A stretch of 64,000 nucleotides of DNA. Origin: an uncultured Mediterranea sp. (GTDB lineage Bacteria; Bacteroidota; Bacteroidia; Bacteroidales; Bacteroidaceae). Within the stretch, counting starts at the first letter, position 1. Each line of letters starts with the position of its first letter. Positions 41,453 through 49,994 of the stretch are shown one piece after another. The notes below the pieces were generated by a model, which made no database searches, had not been told where the DNA came from, and saw only the letters and a list, made by a program, of their open reading frames with translations. The stretch spans positions 1 through 64,000 of the forward strand of contig NZ_CABUOL010000002.1 in the NCBI RefSeq assembly GCF_902493215.1, read 5' to 3'. The position numbers and the translations under genes are program-made.

Positions 41453-42643
41453 TTATTTTTTGTTCTTTTTAAATTCGCGAATGGCTGTTGCGGTGTCCAT
41501 CTTCTTCCCGTTTTTGAACGCGATGATGAACGCATCCTTTATTTTGGATGAAACCGTTTTCTTGAGCCGGAGTATCTCATTGTAGTCGGTTGATTCTCCA
41601 TAGGTGTATTTATACATACCGTTTTCCTTATAATGCTTCACACCCTTCAGGCCTTTGAACTGTCTGTCGTTTGCGGAAAGAGGTTTGGTAGATGTCAGGA
41701 TTTGTATCTTGAATACAGGCACTTGAGGTGTCGGAGAAGTTGCCGGCTTTGCTTTCGGTACCGTAGGTTTCGGAGCGGGGACTTTTTCCTGTACAGGTGC
41801 ATCTGCAGTTGGTGCTGCTTCAGGTGCCGGCAAGTCGGTGGCTGCCTGGCCTTTCAGACGTATTTCCTGCTCCTTCTTATAGGTGAGAAAAGCGCGGAAG
41901 ATACTGTTGGCCAATGTCTTTCTTCCGTTGTCGCTGTTGAGGTAGCGTTCTTCCTGCGGATTGGAGATGAATCCCAATTCAACCAGGATACTGGGCATGG
42001 CACTGGCCTTCAATACAAGGAAACCGGCCTGATGTACACCGCGGTCGATTCTTTTTCCTGTCTGCTTGAATTCTTTCTGTACCAGAGAAGCCAAATGGAC
42101 ACTTTGGGACATGTATTTGTCTTGCATGAATTCGAATATGATGTACGATTCGGATGAATTGGGGTTGAAGCCCGCATAGCGGGTTTTGTAATCGTCCTCA
42201 TACAGGATAACCGCATTCTCGCGTTTGGCTACTTCCAGGTTGGCGTCCGACTTGGCAAGACCGAGTGTCCACGTAGAGGCACCCTGTACGCTTTTGCTTC
42301 CTCCTACAGAATTGGTGTGGATGGAGATGAACAGGTCGGCCTTGACATTGTTGGCTATTTCAGCTCTGCGCGCCAGTGGAATAAAGACATCTCTGTCGCG
42401 TGTATAAACGACTTTGGTATCCGGACAGTTTTCTTTGATCAGGTTGCCCAGTTGGAGAGCTACTCCCAGATTGATGTTCTTTTCTTTGGATATTTTTCCG
42501 ATGGCTCCGGGATCATGTCCTCCATGTCCGGCGTCGATGACCACCACGAATTTGTGGGATTGGGCTTCGGCGGAACAGAAAGGAAGGATCAGCACCAAAA
42601 GGCTGATGGTCCATGATAGTATGTGAAGTCTGTTTAATCGCAT
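41453..42643 (-). CDS. N-acetylmuramoyl-L-alanine amidase with SPOR-like domain
   Basis: 396 residues. Signal peptide (LLVLILPFCSAEA). Amidase_3 domain about 30-250 with zinc ligands in VVVIDAGHGGHDPG, the SKEKNINL glutamate and DLFISIHTNS. A Pro/Ala-rich linker (about 270-310) leads to a C-terminal domain (VPVFKIQILTSTKPL onward) that looks like SPOR, which binds denuded septal glycan. It cleaves the peptide stem from peptidoglycan, probably in cell separation. Co-transcribed with the MCE gene. Confidence 0.93.
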   Translation of the reverse strand: MRLNRLHILSWTISLLVLILPFCSAEAQSHKFVVVIDAGHGGHDPGAIGKISKEKNINLGVALQLGNLIKENCPDTKVVYTRDRDVFIPLARRAEIANNVKADLFISIHTNSVGGSKSVQGASTWTLGLAKSDANLEVAKRENAVILYEDDYKTRYAGFNPNSSESYIIFEFMQDKYMSQSVHLASLVQKEFKQTGKRIDRGVHQAGFLVLKASAMPSILVELGFISNPQEERYLNSDNGRKTLANSIFRAFLTYKKEQEIRLKGQAATDLPAPEAAPTADAPVQEKVPAPKPTVPKAKPATSPTPQVPVFKIQILTSTKPLSANDRQFKGLKGVKHYKENGMYKYTYGESTDYNEILRLKKTVSSKIKDAFIIAFKNGKKMDTATAIREFKKNKK

Positions 42644-42660
42644 ATATATAAATGTGTGTG

Positions 42661-42679
42661 CAAATGTAGTGTAATTTTG
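42661..42679. promoter_or_regulatory. Overlapping divergent -7 elements
   Basis: CAAATGTA (42661-42668) is a minus-strand TACATTTG for the amidase. TAATTTTG (42672-42679) is a plus-strand -7 for the transporter. They are 3 bases apart, so the two promoters may compete. Confidence 0.4.
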
Positions 42680-42801
42680 CCGAAAACTGGCGGATTGCTT
42701 TAGGTTTTATTCTTTTTCCACTTTTTTTGAGGCAGTTTTTTGGCTTGTGGAGAACATCTTTCGTCAATAGGAATTAATTTTGCAGCCGTTTTTTATTAGG
42801 G

Positions 42802-42824
42802 AGTCCTGTAAGGCACAGGACTTC
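42802..42824 (+). promoter_or_regulatory. Leader hairpin before the BASS-like transporter
   Basis: AGTCCTGT and ACAGGACT are perfect inverted 8-mers around AAGGC. The right arm ends about 10 bases before the ATG at 42833, where ribosomes would bind, so folding could limit initiation. Confidence 0.45.
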
Positions 42825-42832
42825 CACTGATA

Positions 42833-43816
42833 ATGAATTTCTTGTCAAAAAAGAATATGTGGTTTGATTCATTGATACGTTTTTTGAAGAACTGGACTTT
42901 GCCGGTTGCGATGATTGCCGGTACGTTGGCTTATTTCCTGTTTGCCAAAGTGGAGTTTCTTGCACTGGCCAAGCCTTTGGTCAACGGGCTGGTGGCTGTA
43001 CTGACCCCTTTACTGATTTTTGCCCAGCTCCTGCTTACTTTCTGCAAGGTCGAGGTCTGTGACTTGAAGCCTAAGGCATGGCACGGCTGGTTGTTGTTGT
43101 TTCAGACGGTATCCTGCCTGGTGCTGGCTGGCTTGCTTGTGTTTTGTCCGATGAACGAGCTGTATCGGGAGGTATTCGAGGGGGCTATGGTTTGCCTGAT
43201 TTGTCCTACGGCTACCGCTGCTGCGGTCATTACGGGCAAGCTTGGAGGCAGCGCTGCCAGTCTGACTACCTATACGTTGGCTTCCAATCTGTTGGCAGCC
43301 GTTGCGGTTCCGCTGGTATTTCCTTTGGTAGAACCTCATGCCGATGTAACTTTCTGGCTGGCCTTTTTGAAAATTCTCAGCAAAGTGTTCCCGTTGTTGT
43401 TGTGTCCCTTCTTTCTGGCATGGTTGTTGCGTGTTTGGATGCCTGGTGTGCACCGCTGGTTACTGGAGCGTCATGATGCCGCGTTCTATTTATGGGGAGT
43501 GGCTTTGGCTATAGTTTCAGGGCAGACGGTCCGTTCGTTGGTCAACAGTACGGCGCCCGGCTATGTAGAGGTGCTGATTGCTTTGGCCGGTCTGGTTACT
43601 TGCTGCCTGCAGTTCTACTTGGGAAAACGCATTGGCGGGCATTACAAGGAACGTATCAGTGGAGGTCAGGCTCTCGGCCAGAAAAATACGGTATTGGCCA
43701 TTTGGATGGCTTATACCTATTTGAACCCTTTGTCATCAGTTGGTCCCGGCTCTTATGTCCTGTGGCAGAATATCATAAACTCCTGGCAGTTGTGGAAGAA
43801 GCGTAAACGGGAGTAA
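42833..43816 (+). CDS. Bile acid:sodium symporter (BASS)-like transporter
   Basis: 327 residues with about nine or ten membrane helices. SBF-like pattern: AMVCLICPTATAAAVITGKLGGSAA in the middle and GQKNTVLAIWMAYTYLNPLSSVGPG near the end match the crossover motifs of the family. Direction and substrate are not readable; family members carry bile acids, pantoate or other organic anions. Single-gene unit. Confidence 0.82.
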   Translation: MNFLSKKNMWFDSLIRFLKNWTLPVAMIAGTLAYFLFAKVEFLALAKPLVNGLVAVLTPLLIFAQLLLTFCKVEVCDLKPKAWHGWLLLFQTVSCLVLAGLLVFCPMNELYREVFEGAMVCLICPTATAAAVITGKLGGSAASLTTYTLASNLLAAVAVPLVFPLVEPHADVTFWLAFLKILSKVFPLLLCPFFLAWLLRVWMPGVHRWLLERHDAAFYLWGVALAIVSGQTVRSLVNSTAPGYVEVLIALAGLVTCCLQFYLGKRIGGHYKERISGGQALGQKNTVLAIWMAYTYLNPLSSVGPGSYVLWQNIINSWQLWKKRKRE

Positions 43817-43934
43817 AGAAGATCCGGTACGGCAGGGTATTATCAAAATATCTACTCATATAGGTAATTGAAATAAAAACATATTGCAGGGAAAGTAAAA
43901 GTGGCTGATTTTCAGTGAAAAGACTTTCTACCCC

Positions 43935-44044
43935 TTTCTGGAAAACGGGGAAAGCCTTTCCCTCAGGAGGGGAAACCCTTTCCCTTTAAAAGGGAAGACC
44001 TTTCTCCTTTAAAGGGAAAGGGTTTCACTCTGAATGAAAAAGAT
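43935..44044. repeat. 22-bp degenerate tandem array, locus B
   Basis: Five units start at 43935, 43957, 43979, 44001 and 44023. Each begins TTTC and most carry GGGGAAA/GGGAAA near the end, so the array is also quasi-palindromic (TTTCCC...GGGAAA). Lies between the BASS-like gene and the convergent S24 protease gene. Confidence 0.88.
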
Positions 44045-44051
44045 GGGGAAA

Positions 44052-44510
44052 CTAGGAGGTTGGCGTAATCAAAAGCCTGTATAAGGGGATGAGCCATCGT
44101 CGTAGCAGGCGGAGCTTGAACCATTGTTTGCCGCGCCGCAGCCATTTTTCATCCAGGCAATCTTGGAGGCTGCCATCCGGATGGCGGATAGAGAGCAGGA
44201 TTCCCAAAACGTCTTCCCGACGAATTCGTTCGATGCGTCCCAGATTACCGTCGCCCATCATCAGCAGGTGGTTACCCTCACGTCCTACATAGCGGTGTAT
44301 CATGTACTGTCCCTTCCAGCGATAGAACAGGCAAGTCCACAGGCGAAGTTCTTGGCCTAAGGGGCAAGGAGCTATCACTACGTTATCCTTACCTCCGATG
44401 ATGAAGGGATACATGCTATTTCCTCCGATGTGCAGGGTAACGTTCCGTCCTTCTTTCAGGATTGTTTCCGCTTCGGCCAGGAAACTGTTTGACAAGGTTA
44501 TCTTTTTCAT
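44052..44510 (-). CDS. S24/S26-type signal peptidase-like protein
   Basis: 152 residues. The start GGNSMYPF (Ser32) is the nucleophile motif of S24/S26 serine proteases. FYRWKGQYMIHRYVGREGNHLLMMGDGN fits the Lys/His-containing second half. No clear N-terminal membrane anchor; the C-terminus is basic and hydrophobic. It overlaps the HprK-like gene by 4 bases (ATGA), so it is translated with it. In peptide-export loci such proteins may cut the leader. Last gene of the minus-strand unit. Confidence 0.75.
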   Translation of the reverse strand: MKKITLSNSFLAEAETILKEGRNVTLHIGGNSMYPFIIGGKDNVVIAPCPLGQELRLWTCLFYRWKGQYMIHRYVGREGNHLLMMGDGNLGRIERIRREDVLGILLSIRHPDGSLQDCLDEKWLRRGKQWFKLRLLRRWLIPLYRLLITPTS

Positions 44511-45355
44511 AGGCCGAAGATTGTTTTACAGGAAAGCCGGGCAGCTGCGGCGTCGGGCAGGCATTCCAGATGGAAGGAAGGTACTTGCAACAGAAGAGGG
44601 TCCAAAATGCTACAGATTCCTTCATACAGGTTCTCGTCGTAAGCGAAGGCTGGTGGGCAAGAAGGGTGCAGGGATGCGTAGGCTTGCAGGGCGGGCAACC
44701 GAGTTATACGGTTGTGCGGAGCCTGGGAGAGGCGGACGCAGGCGGCCACTGGATAGCATTCGTTTTTATAGCAGGGTGTCTTTCCACTCCAAGGACTGCC
44801 ATACAGGTAGGGTTTCCCATGGGTGATACGCAAGATAGGACTGTCGTCGTTCAGCAGCGCTGAACCCGGTATGTGTTCGCACCATAGGCGGGTATGTGTG
44901 CTTTTTCCGGTACCGCTTTCTCCTAAGAAGAGGACAGCTGTATCGTGGTAGATGATGGCACTGGTATGTATGGCTACTGTTTGATAGGGGAGAGCAATGA
45001 GACCGAATCCAATCCAGCAGGCGAAGCGGAGTAGTTGTCCGTCCAGGGAGCCGTGCAGGTATACTTGGTCTTTGTCCGTCCAAAGTGCCAGCTGTTTGTC
45101 CTGAGAGGAGGCTATATGGAGCACGAATCCCTTCTCATATCGGCTAAGGCTTTGGTGTACGCCTTCTATGTCTGCTTCGTAAAACGGTGTTTTGATTTGC
45201 GGGGCTTCTTCTGCTGTCAGGTGAAACTCTCCTGTAATCTTGCTTTGGTTTACGTACAAGAAGGGTGTGAAGCCATTTAGTGAGGCCAAGGCTTCAGTCA
45301 GTTCTTTTCCATGAAAACGGACGATATGTCCGGCTATTGAATAAGTTTTTTCCAT
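44507..45355 (-). CDS. HPr kinase/PEPCK-like small-substrate kinase
   Basis: 282 residues. Walker A GESGTGKST (145-153) followed by HTRLW as in HprK-related proteins. The C-terminal Asp-rich strand (LLNDDSPILRI) matches the kinase magnesium site. Not a true PTS HprK: the N-domain differs and no HPr gene is near. Related kinases occur with PqqD-like proteins and nucleotidyltransferases in peptide or exopolysaccharide loci, and one class phosphorylates lasso peptides. Flanked by an ABC exporter (29 bases upstream) and the S24/S26 gene. Confidence 0.8.
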   Translation of the reverse strand: MEKTYSIAGHIVRFHGKELTEALASLNGFTPFLYVNQSKITGEFHLTAEEAPQIKTPFYEADIEGVHQSLSRYEKGFVLHIASSQDKQLALWTDKDQVYLHGSLDGQLLRFACWIGFGLIALPYQTVAIHTSAIIYHDTAVLFLGESGTGKSTHTRLWCEHIPGSALLNDDSPILRITHGKPYLYGSPWSGKTPCYKNECYPVAACVRLSQAPHNRITRLPALQAYASLHPSCPPAFAYDENLYEGICSILDPLLLQVPSFHLECLPDAAAARLSCKTIFGL

Positions 45356-45384
45356 AAAAATATAATGTTATGAATGATTTTCTG

Positions 45385-47025
45385 TCAAGGGCGGTAATTA
45401 TCCAGGTCTAGAATCCGATTACAGAGGGCAAACGGAGCCTCGTGATGTGAAATGATCAGCAGTGTCAGTTCCCTGTGCTGTTCGCACAGATGGAGAAGAC
45501 TGCGGTTTATTTCTTGTTCAGTATGCGGGTCGAGAGCTGAACTGGCTTCGTCCAGTAGTAACACTCGGGGTTCTTTATACAGTGCGCGGGCAATGCCTAT
45601 ACGTTGCTTCTGTCCTCCAGACAGGCGGTTTCCGGTTTCCAGCATCGGAGTGTCTAATCCGGCGGGTAATGCGTCCAGCCAGTCGGCCAAGTCTACCTCT
45701 TTCAGGACATTTCGTGCCTTTTCCCGGTCGGGGTTAGGGAGACCGAAGGCGATGTTGTAAAGTAGCGTTTCGTCGGCTATAAAAATTTCCTGCGGTACGT
45801 AACCCACTATCCGGTGCCAGTCAGCACGGTTACTCAAAGTCAGTTTTTGGCCGTCGATGCGGATTTCACCTTCGGTGGGCTCCAAAAAACCTAGTAGTAG
45901 GTTGAATAGCGTCGTTTTGCCCGAGCCGTTTGTTCCGCGTATGCCGACTCGTTCTCCGGGGGTAATGGTCCAGTTGATTCGCCGGAATAGTAAATGCCCG
46001 TCGGGGAAGGCGTAGGATAGGTTGCGTATCTTTATCTGCTGTCGGAAGTCGAGCGGAGCGGGGGTGGTTGGATCGGGTGATTGGAAGGTCAAGCCTTTGT
46101 GGATCGTGTCTAGTATATGTGCGGTATTTTGCAGAGTGGCGTAGGCTCCCAGTAACATTCGGATGGCGGGAATCAGTCGGAAAGAGACTAAGGCAAATAT
46201 ACCGCCGGAGAGGCTTAAGTCTCCCCGTCCGGCTAAGGTCAATGTGGCCATACCTAAGATGAGGGCTGTTTCAGAAATGAATAGGGGAAATTGCTGGTAC
46301 ATGTCGGCGCGTAACCGATTGTATGCGATGGTCTCAGCCCCTTGTTCAAAAGAGTGGAGGGATTGAGCGAACGTTTGTGAAATTTCTATTTCGGGATATC
46401 CGCGGAAAGTTTCGGATACAATTCGTGTCTGCTTGCGGCGTGCCTCCAGTTCTTCTCTCCCATATTTGTGTAAGTGCTTGCGGGATAGGTGGCTATAGGC
46501 TACAGACAGACTGGCGAATAGGGTAGCTAACAGTAAGCCTGCTATTGGCTCCTGGACTAGCAGTACGGTTAATAACAACAGGGATAGGATACCTTCGCTA
46601 CAGAATCGGAAGAAAGATGCCAGAATGCCTTGGCCAAACAGATAACAGGTATAATTTACTTCGTGGGTCAACCGGTTGCTTCCTTGGTTTTTCAAGTGGA
46701 GAATTCCTCGGCGGAAATGGTTGACAAACAGTTGGAGGCTTACTGCACGGTACGAGTCCAATTGGAAACGAATTTGTATGCGGATCAACCACATTGCCAA
46801 CAAGTTCTTTAAAGAAACGAATAGGAAAGCGACACCACATAGCAGCAATGGTGAGGGTGAATGCTCTCCGGGCTTCAAAATGACCCATAGCGCAGGAAAT
46901 AAAACAGCTATGCCCATAAAGTCCAACAACGCTCGTAGGATGGAAGCTAATAAAACGCGATGCATCCGTTTACGCAATTTGGGTGGCAACAGTTGCCGGA
47001 TGTGATGATAAAAGTTTTTTCTCAT
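45385..47025 (-). CDS. ABC exporter (fused TMD-NBD)
   Basis: 546 residues. Six membrane helices about 15-300, then an ATPase domain with RGTNGSGKTTLFNLLLG, LSGGQKQRIGIARAL and VLLLDEASSALD. It has no peptidase domain, so any leader must be removed by another enzyme such as the adjacent S24/S26 protein. The architecture resembles exporters in lasso peptide and microcin loci (McjD-like) as well as lipid flippases. First gene of the minus-strand unit, divergent from the 38-residue peptide. Confidence 0.88.
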   Translation of the reverse strand: MRKNFYHHIRQLLPPKLRKRMHRVLLASILRALLDFMGIAVLFPALWVILKPGEHSPSPLLLCGVAFLFVSLKNLLAMWLIRIQIRFQLDSYRAVSLQLFVNHFRRGILHLKNQGSNRLTHEVNYTCYLFGQGILASFFRFCSEGILSLLLLTVLLVQEPIAGLLLATLFASLSVAYSHLSRKHLHKYGREELEARRKQTRIVSETFRGYPEIEISQTFAQSLHSFEQGAETIAYNRLRADMYQQFPLFISETALILGMATLTLAGRGDLSLSGGIFALVSFRLIPAIRMLLGAYATLQNTAHILDTIHKGLTFQSPDPTTPAPLDFRQQIKIRNLSYAFPDGHLLFRRINWTITPGERVGIRGTNGSGKTTLFNLLLGFLEPTEGEIRIDGQKLTLSNRADWHRIVGYVPQEIFIADETLLYNIAFGLPNPDREKARNVLKEVDLADWLDALPAGLDTPMLETGNRLSGGQKQRIGIARALYKEPRVLLLDEASSALDPHTEQEINRSLLHLCEQHRELTLLIISHHEAPFALCNRILDLDNYRP

Positions 47026-47166
47026 ATGTAATATAAGTATATCATACCAAGTCTTGAAACCCTGCAGACGTTTACTCTCTGAAACAGATAGGTAATGTTA
47101 GGAGGGGTTTATGGTACCTGGAAAAGGGATTTATGGATATAAAGGCAAAAAAAAAGTATTTTTTTC

Positions 47167-47197
47167 TTTGTGGTTCAAATTAAATTAATCATATTTG
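47167..47197 (+). promoter_or_regulatory. Promoter of the small-peptide / LRR genes
   Basis: TTTG (47167-47170), exactly 19 bases, then CATATTTG (47190-47197), one mismatch from TAnnTTTG. A minus-strand TATCTTTG (47247-47254) for the exporter lies just downstream, so the two transcripts overlap at their 5' ends. Confidence 0.6.
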
Positions 47198-47303
47198 CAC
47201 CAGATTTTCATTGAAGCATGAGAAAAGGTATGTGAATTGAACTGTGCAAAGATAGAAAATATTTATAAATTAACAGTGTACTAACAATTAAAATCGAAAG
47301 AAA

Positions 47304-47420
47304 ATGGAAGAAAAAATGAATTACGTAGCTCCCGAGGTGGAGATTGTAGAAGTAGAAGTGGAAAAGGGTTTTGCTGCATCAGGTACTGATGTTCCCGGTG
47401 GTGGCGTAGATCCGTTCTAA
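47304..47420 (+). CDS. 38-residue peptide, candidate substrate of the HprK/PqqD locus
   Basis: Reads MEEKMNYVAPEVEIV, then an acidic Val/Glu segment, then EKGFAASGTDVPGGGVDPF. A second ATG at codon 5 is possible. Short peptides with a YxxPE start, an E-rich leader-like part and a GFAAS junction seem frequent in Bacteroidales next to surface-protein genes. Their function is not known to me. A GFAA-S junction would suit a signal-peptidase-type cut, leaving a 13-14 residue Gly/Asp/Pro tail. It has its own promoter, 67 bases before the LRR lipoprotein gene. Confidence 0.7.
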   Translation: MEEKMNYVAPEVEIVEVEVEKGFAASGTDVPGGGVDPF

Positions 47421-47487
47421 CGAATGGATTGCTTTGTTAATAGTATTAATGTATTAATTTATTTGTGTTTAATCAAAACATTTTGCG

Positions 47488-49857
47488 ATGAAAAGAGTTT
47501 TATTCTGTGCGGGGATTTTGGCTCTGGCAGCCAGCTGTGCTGAAGACCAGTTTGAGTCGGTACAAGTTCCCCAAAATCAATTGAAGGGTATTTCCTTCGG
47601 GGCTGAATTGGCTCAAGCTCCCGCTACACGTGGTGACTTGGCTTACAATGAGGATACCAAAGCGTATGACTTCTTCTGGTATGCGGAGAAGGATAAAATT
47701 AACATCTGGAGTACCAATACGACTGCCACAGGAAGCAATGTGGCAACGAGTGGAACTTCTTGGAGTAAGGATAACAAGGCGCAGTACAAGGCTACCCAAT
47801 CAGCTGCCCGTGGTGTGTTTACCGGTTATCAGGATGATAATATTTTGGATTTCCAGTACGGTCCAGATGATATTGATATGACGGATCCGGATGATGTAGA
47901 AGCTAAGAAGTCTCAGTTCTTCGCAGTATATCCTACCACGTCGACTGTGGAGGATATTACAGACGGTAAGTTCCGTATCGGTACGCTGCCTGCATTGAAT
48001 GCTCAGGACCAGACGGCAAAGAACGGTAGTGACGTTACTTCCAAACTGATGATGTATTCGTTGACTGAGGCTGTGGCTGAAAACAGCTATGATGCAGTAG
48101 GTGAAAAAATCGACTTGAAATTTGTTCGTCCGTTTACAGCTATGGTATTCAAGAGCGAAGGTGTGGATGCTTATAAGGAATACTTCGGCAAATTGAAGAC
48201 TATCAAGATGGAAATGAAAGGCTTCGATAAGAATGCGGATGGCGATACAAATGATGAAGGTGATATCAAACCTTCTATCATTGACTATGGTCAGAGCGGC
48301 GTTTCTTACTTGGTAGATACAAAGAATCCGGAAAAATCTAAATTGGTGAAGAGTGATGGTGGTGACATCACAAATTGGGCTAGTGACGTAACGGGTGCTG
48401 GAAGCACTATTACACTGAATATTAACGGTGGAACTACCGGTTTGGATTGGACAGATGCCGATGCCGCTTACATGGCTATGAACAATGTAGATCGTGAAGC
48501 CTTTGTAGAGGCTGGTGCCAAAGAGAGTGTAGAAATCACCTATGATTTCGAATACATTACTTTACCGAACGCTAATCCTATTGCTACAGCTGCCAACTGG
48601 CCTTCTGTAAAGGGTAACAACAACTTCGTAGGTGCTCCTGTCTTGAAGATTGCCGACTATCCGTATTTGGTAACCAAAGACAGAGGAACAAACGAACGCG
48701 TGCTGATTGTAAACAGTGGTAAGTTTAATGATATCTTCTTGGAAGGTTCTAACAATGGTCAGATTGAATGGAATGAAGGATCGAATCCTGCTGTTACAGC
48801 ATTCAACACCATTATCGTGAACGAAGGTGTGGAATTGAGTAAGGCTGAACTGGCTCTGTTGAAGAAGTTCACTGCCCTGAAGTCCATCAAGCTGGCCGAG
48901 AATACTGAAATTCCTGCCGGAACCTTCACTCAGACTATACTGAAGGATATCGACTTCCCGAAAGTAACCGTTATTGCTAAGGGTGCATTCGGCGCAAGTG
49001 TAGAATTGGAAAATGTGAAGCTGCCCGCTTACGGATTTGAAGATGAAGTGATTGCTAAGGAGATTCTGAAAGATTCTTCACTGAAGACGTTGGACATGAG
49101 CGGTGTATCAGCCATGAACGTAGGATTCCCCTCTACCGGTTTCACTTTGACAAATTATACTAAACTGGCTGAAGTAACCGTTCAGGATGGTGTGAAGCTG
49201 GGTGCTAACTCGTTCAACGGATGTACTGATCTGGCTACCGTAAATGGTAAGGTTGAAATTGGTGGTGCTGCCGTATTCAAAGGATGTTCCAATTTGGTTA
49301 CGATCAACGTTGTCAATACAGACATGAAGGCAAGCGCATTCGAAAATTGTACTTCGTTGGAGGAAATTCTGTTCGACGGTGCTCAGGTAGCTCCTACTAC
49401 GGTAGAAACCAAGGCTTTTGCAGGTTGTACTGCATTGGAAGAATTGGATCTGCGTAATGTGACAGGCGATCTCGGCCAACAGGCTTTCAAGGGTTGTACA
49501 GCTCTGTATGGTGAAGTGGTAGACGGAACGAAGAAGGTACTCTACGTAGGCGGTAAGCATATCGGTGAAGGTGCTTTTGATGGTTGTACGTCACTGCAGC
49601 ATATCGAATTCTTGCAGGCTACTACGTTTGGTAAGGATATTTTGGCCAACACCGGCGCTACTCTGATTCAAGTTCAGTTTGACGAAGTGTTTGATGTGAA
49701 TTACACTACTTATGGCGCCACTACATTCGGCTCAAATACAACTTCTGTTACATTATTCATTAATCCTTCTCAACCAGTTAGTAATTACGATGACTCTCAT
49801 CTGTTCTTGAAGGGTGTCAACGGTGGTATCGAATTCAAGGCAGTCCAGTTTAAATAG
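47488..49857 (+). CDS. BspA-like leucine-rich-repeat surface lipoprotein
   Basis: 789 residues. Lipoprotein signal LALAASC (Cys17). Residues about 30-440 are a beta-rich, fimbrillin-like part with many Asp/Asn/Thr (GISFGAELAQAPATRGD onward). Residues about 450-789 carry LRR_5-type repeats (AFENCTSLEEI, AFAGCTALEELDL, AFKGCTALYG, AFDGCTSLQHI). BspA-like proteins are usually displayed on the surface and bind host or bacterial partners. It follows the small peptide in the same transcript. Confidence 0.85.
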   Translation: MKRVLFCAGILALAASCAEDQFESVQVPQNQLKGISFGAELAQAPATRGDLAYNEDTKAYDFFWYAEKDKINIWSTNTTATGSNVATSGTSWSKDNKAQYKATQSAARGVFTGYQDDNILDFQYGPDDIDMTDPDDVEAKKSQFFAVYPTTSTVEDITDGKFRIGTLPALNAQDQTAKNGSDVTSKLMMYSLTEAVAENSYDAVGEKIDLKFVRPFTAMVFKSEGVDAYKEYFGKLKTIKMEMKGFDKNADGDTNDEGDIKPSIIDYGQSGVSYLVDTKNPEKSKLVKSDGGDITNWASDVTGAGSTITLNINGGTTGLDWTDADAAYMAMNNVDREAFVEAGAKESVEITYDFEYITLPNANPIATAANWPSVKGNNNFVGAPVLKIADYPYLVTKDRGTNERVLIVNSGKFNDIFLEGSNNGQIEWNEGSNPAVTAFNTIIVNEGVELSKAELALLKKFTALKSIKLAENTEIPAGTFTQTILKDIDFPKVTVIAKGAFGASVELENVKLPAYGFEDEVIAKEILKDSSLKTLDMSGVSAMNVGFPSTGFTLTNYTKLAEVTVQDGVKLGANSFNGCTDLATVNGKVEIGGAAVFKGCSNLVTINVVNTDMKASAFENCTSLEEILFDGAQVAPTTVETKAFAGCTALEELDLRNVTGDLGQQAFKGCTALYGEVVDGTKKVLYVGGKHIGEGAFDGCTSLQHIEFLQATTFGKDILANTGATLIQVQFDEVFDVNYTTYGATTFGSNTTSVTLFINPSQPVSNYDDSHLFLKGVNGGIEFKAVQFK

Positions 49858-49994
49858 GACAAATTATAGTATCAAGTGTAAGTAATTGAGTTTATCTCAT
49901 ACCCGGCTTTGAATTCGTGGAGGGCGTGTCGAAAGTAAATATACTTCCTGATACGTCCTCCTTTATTTGTTTATATTACTTGACTAATTTGAAT

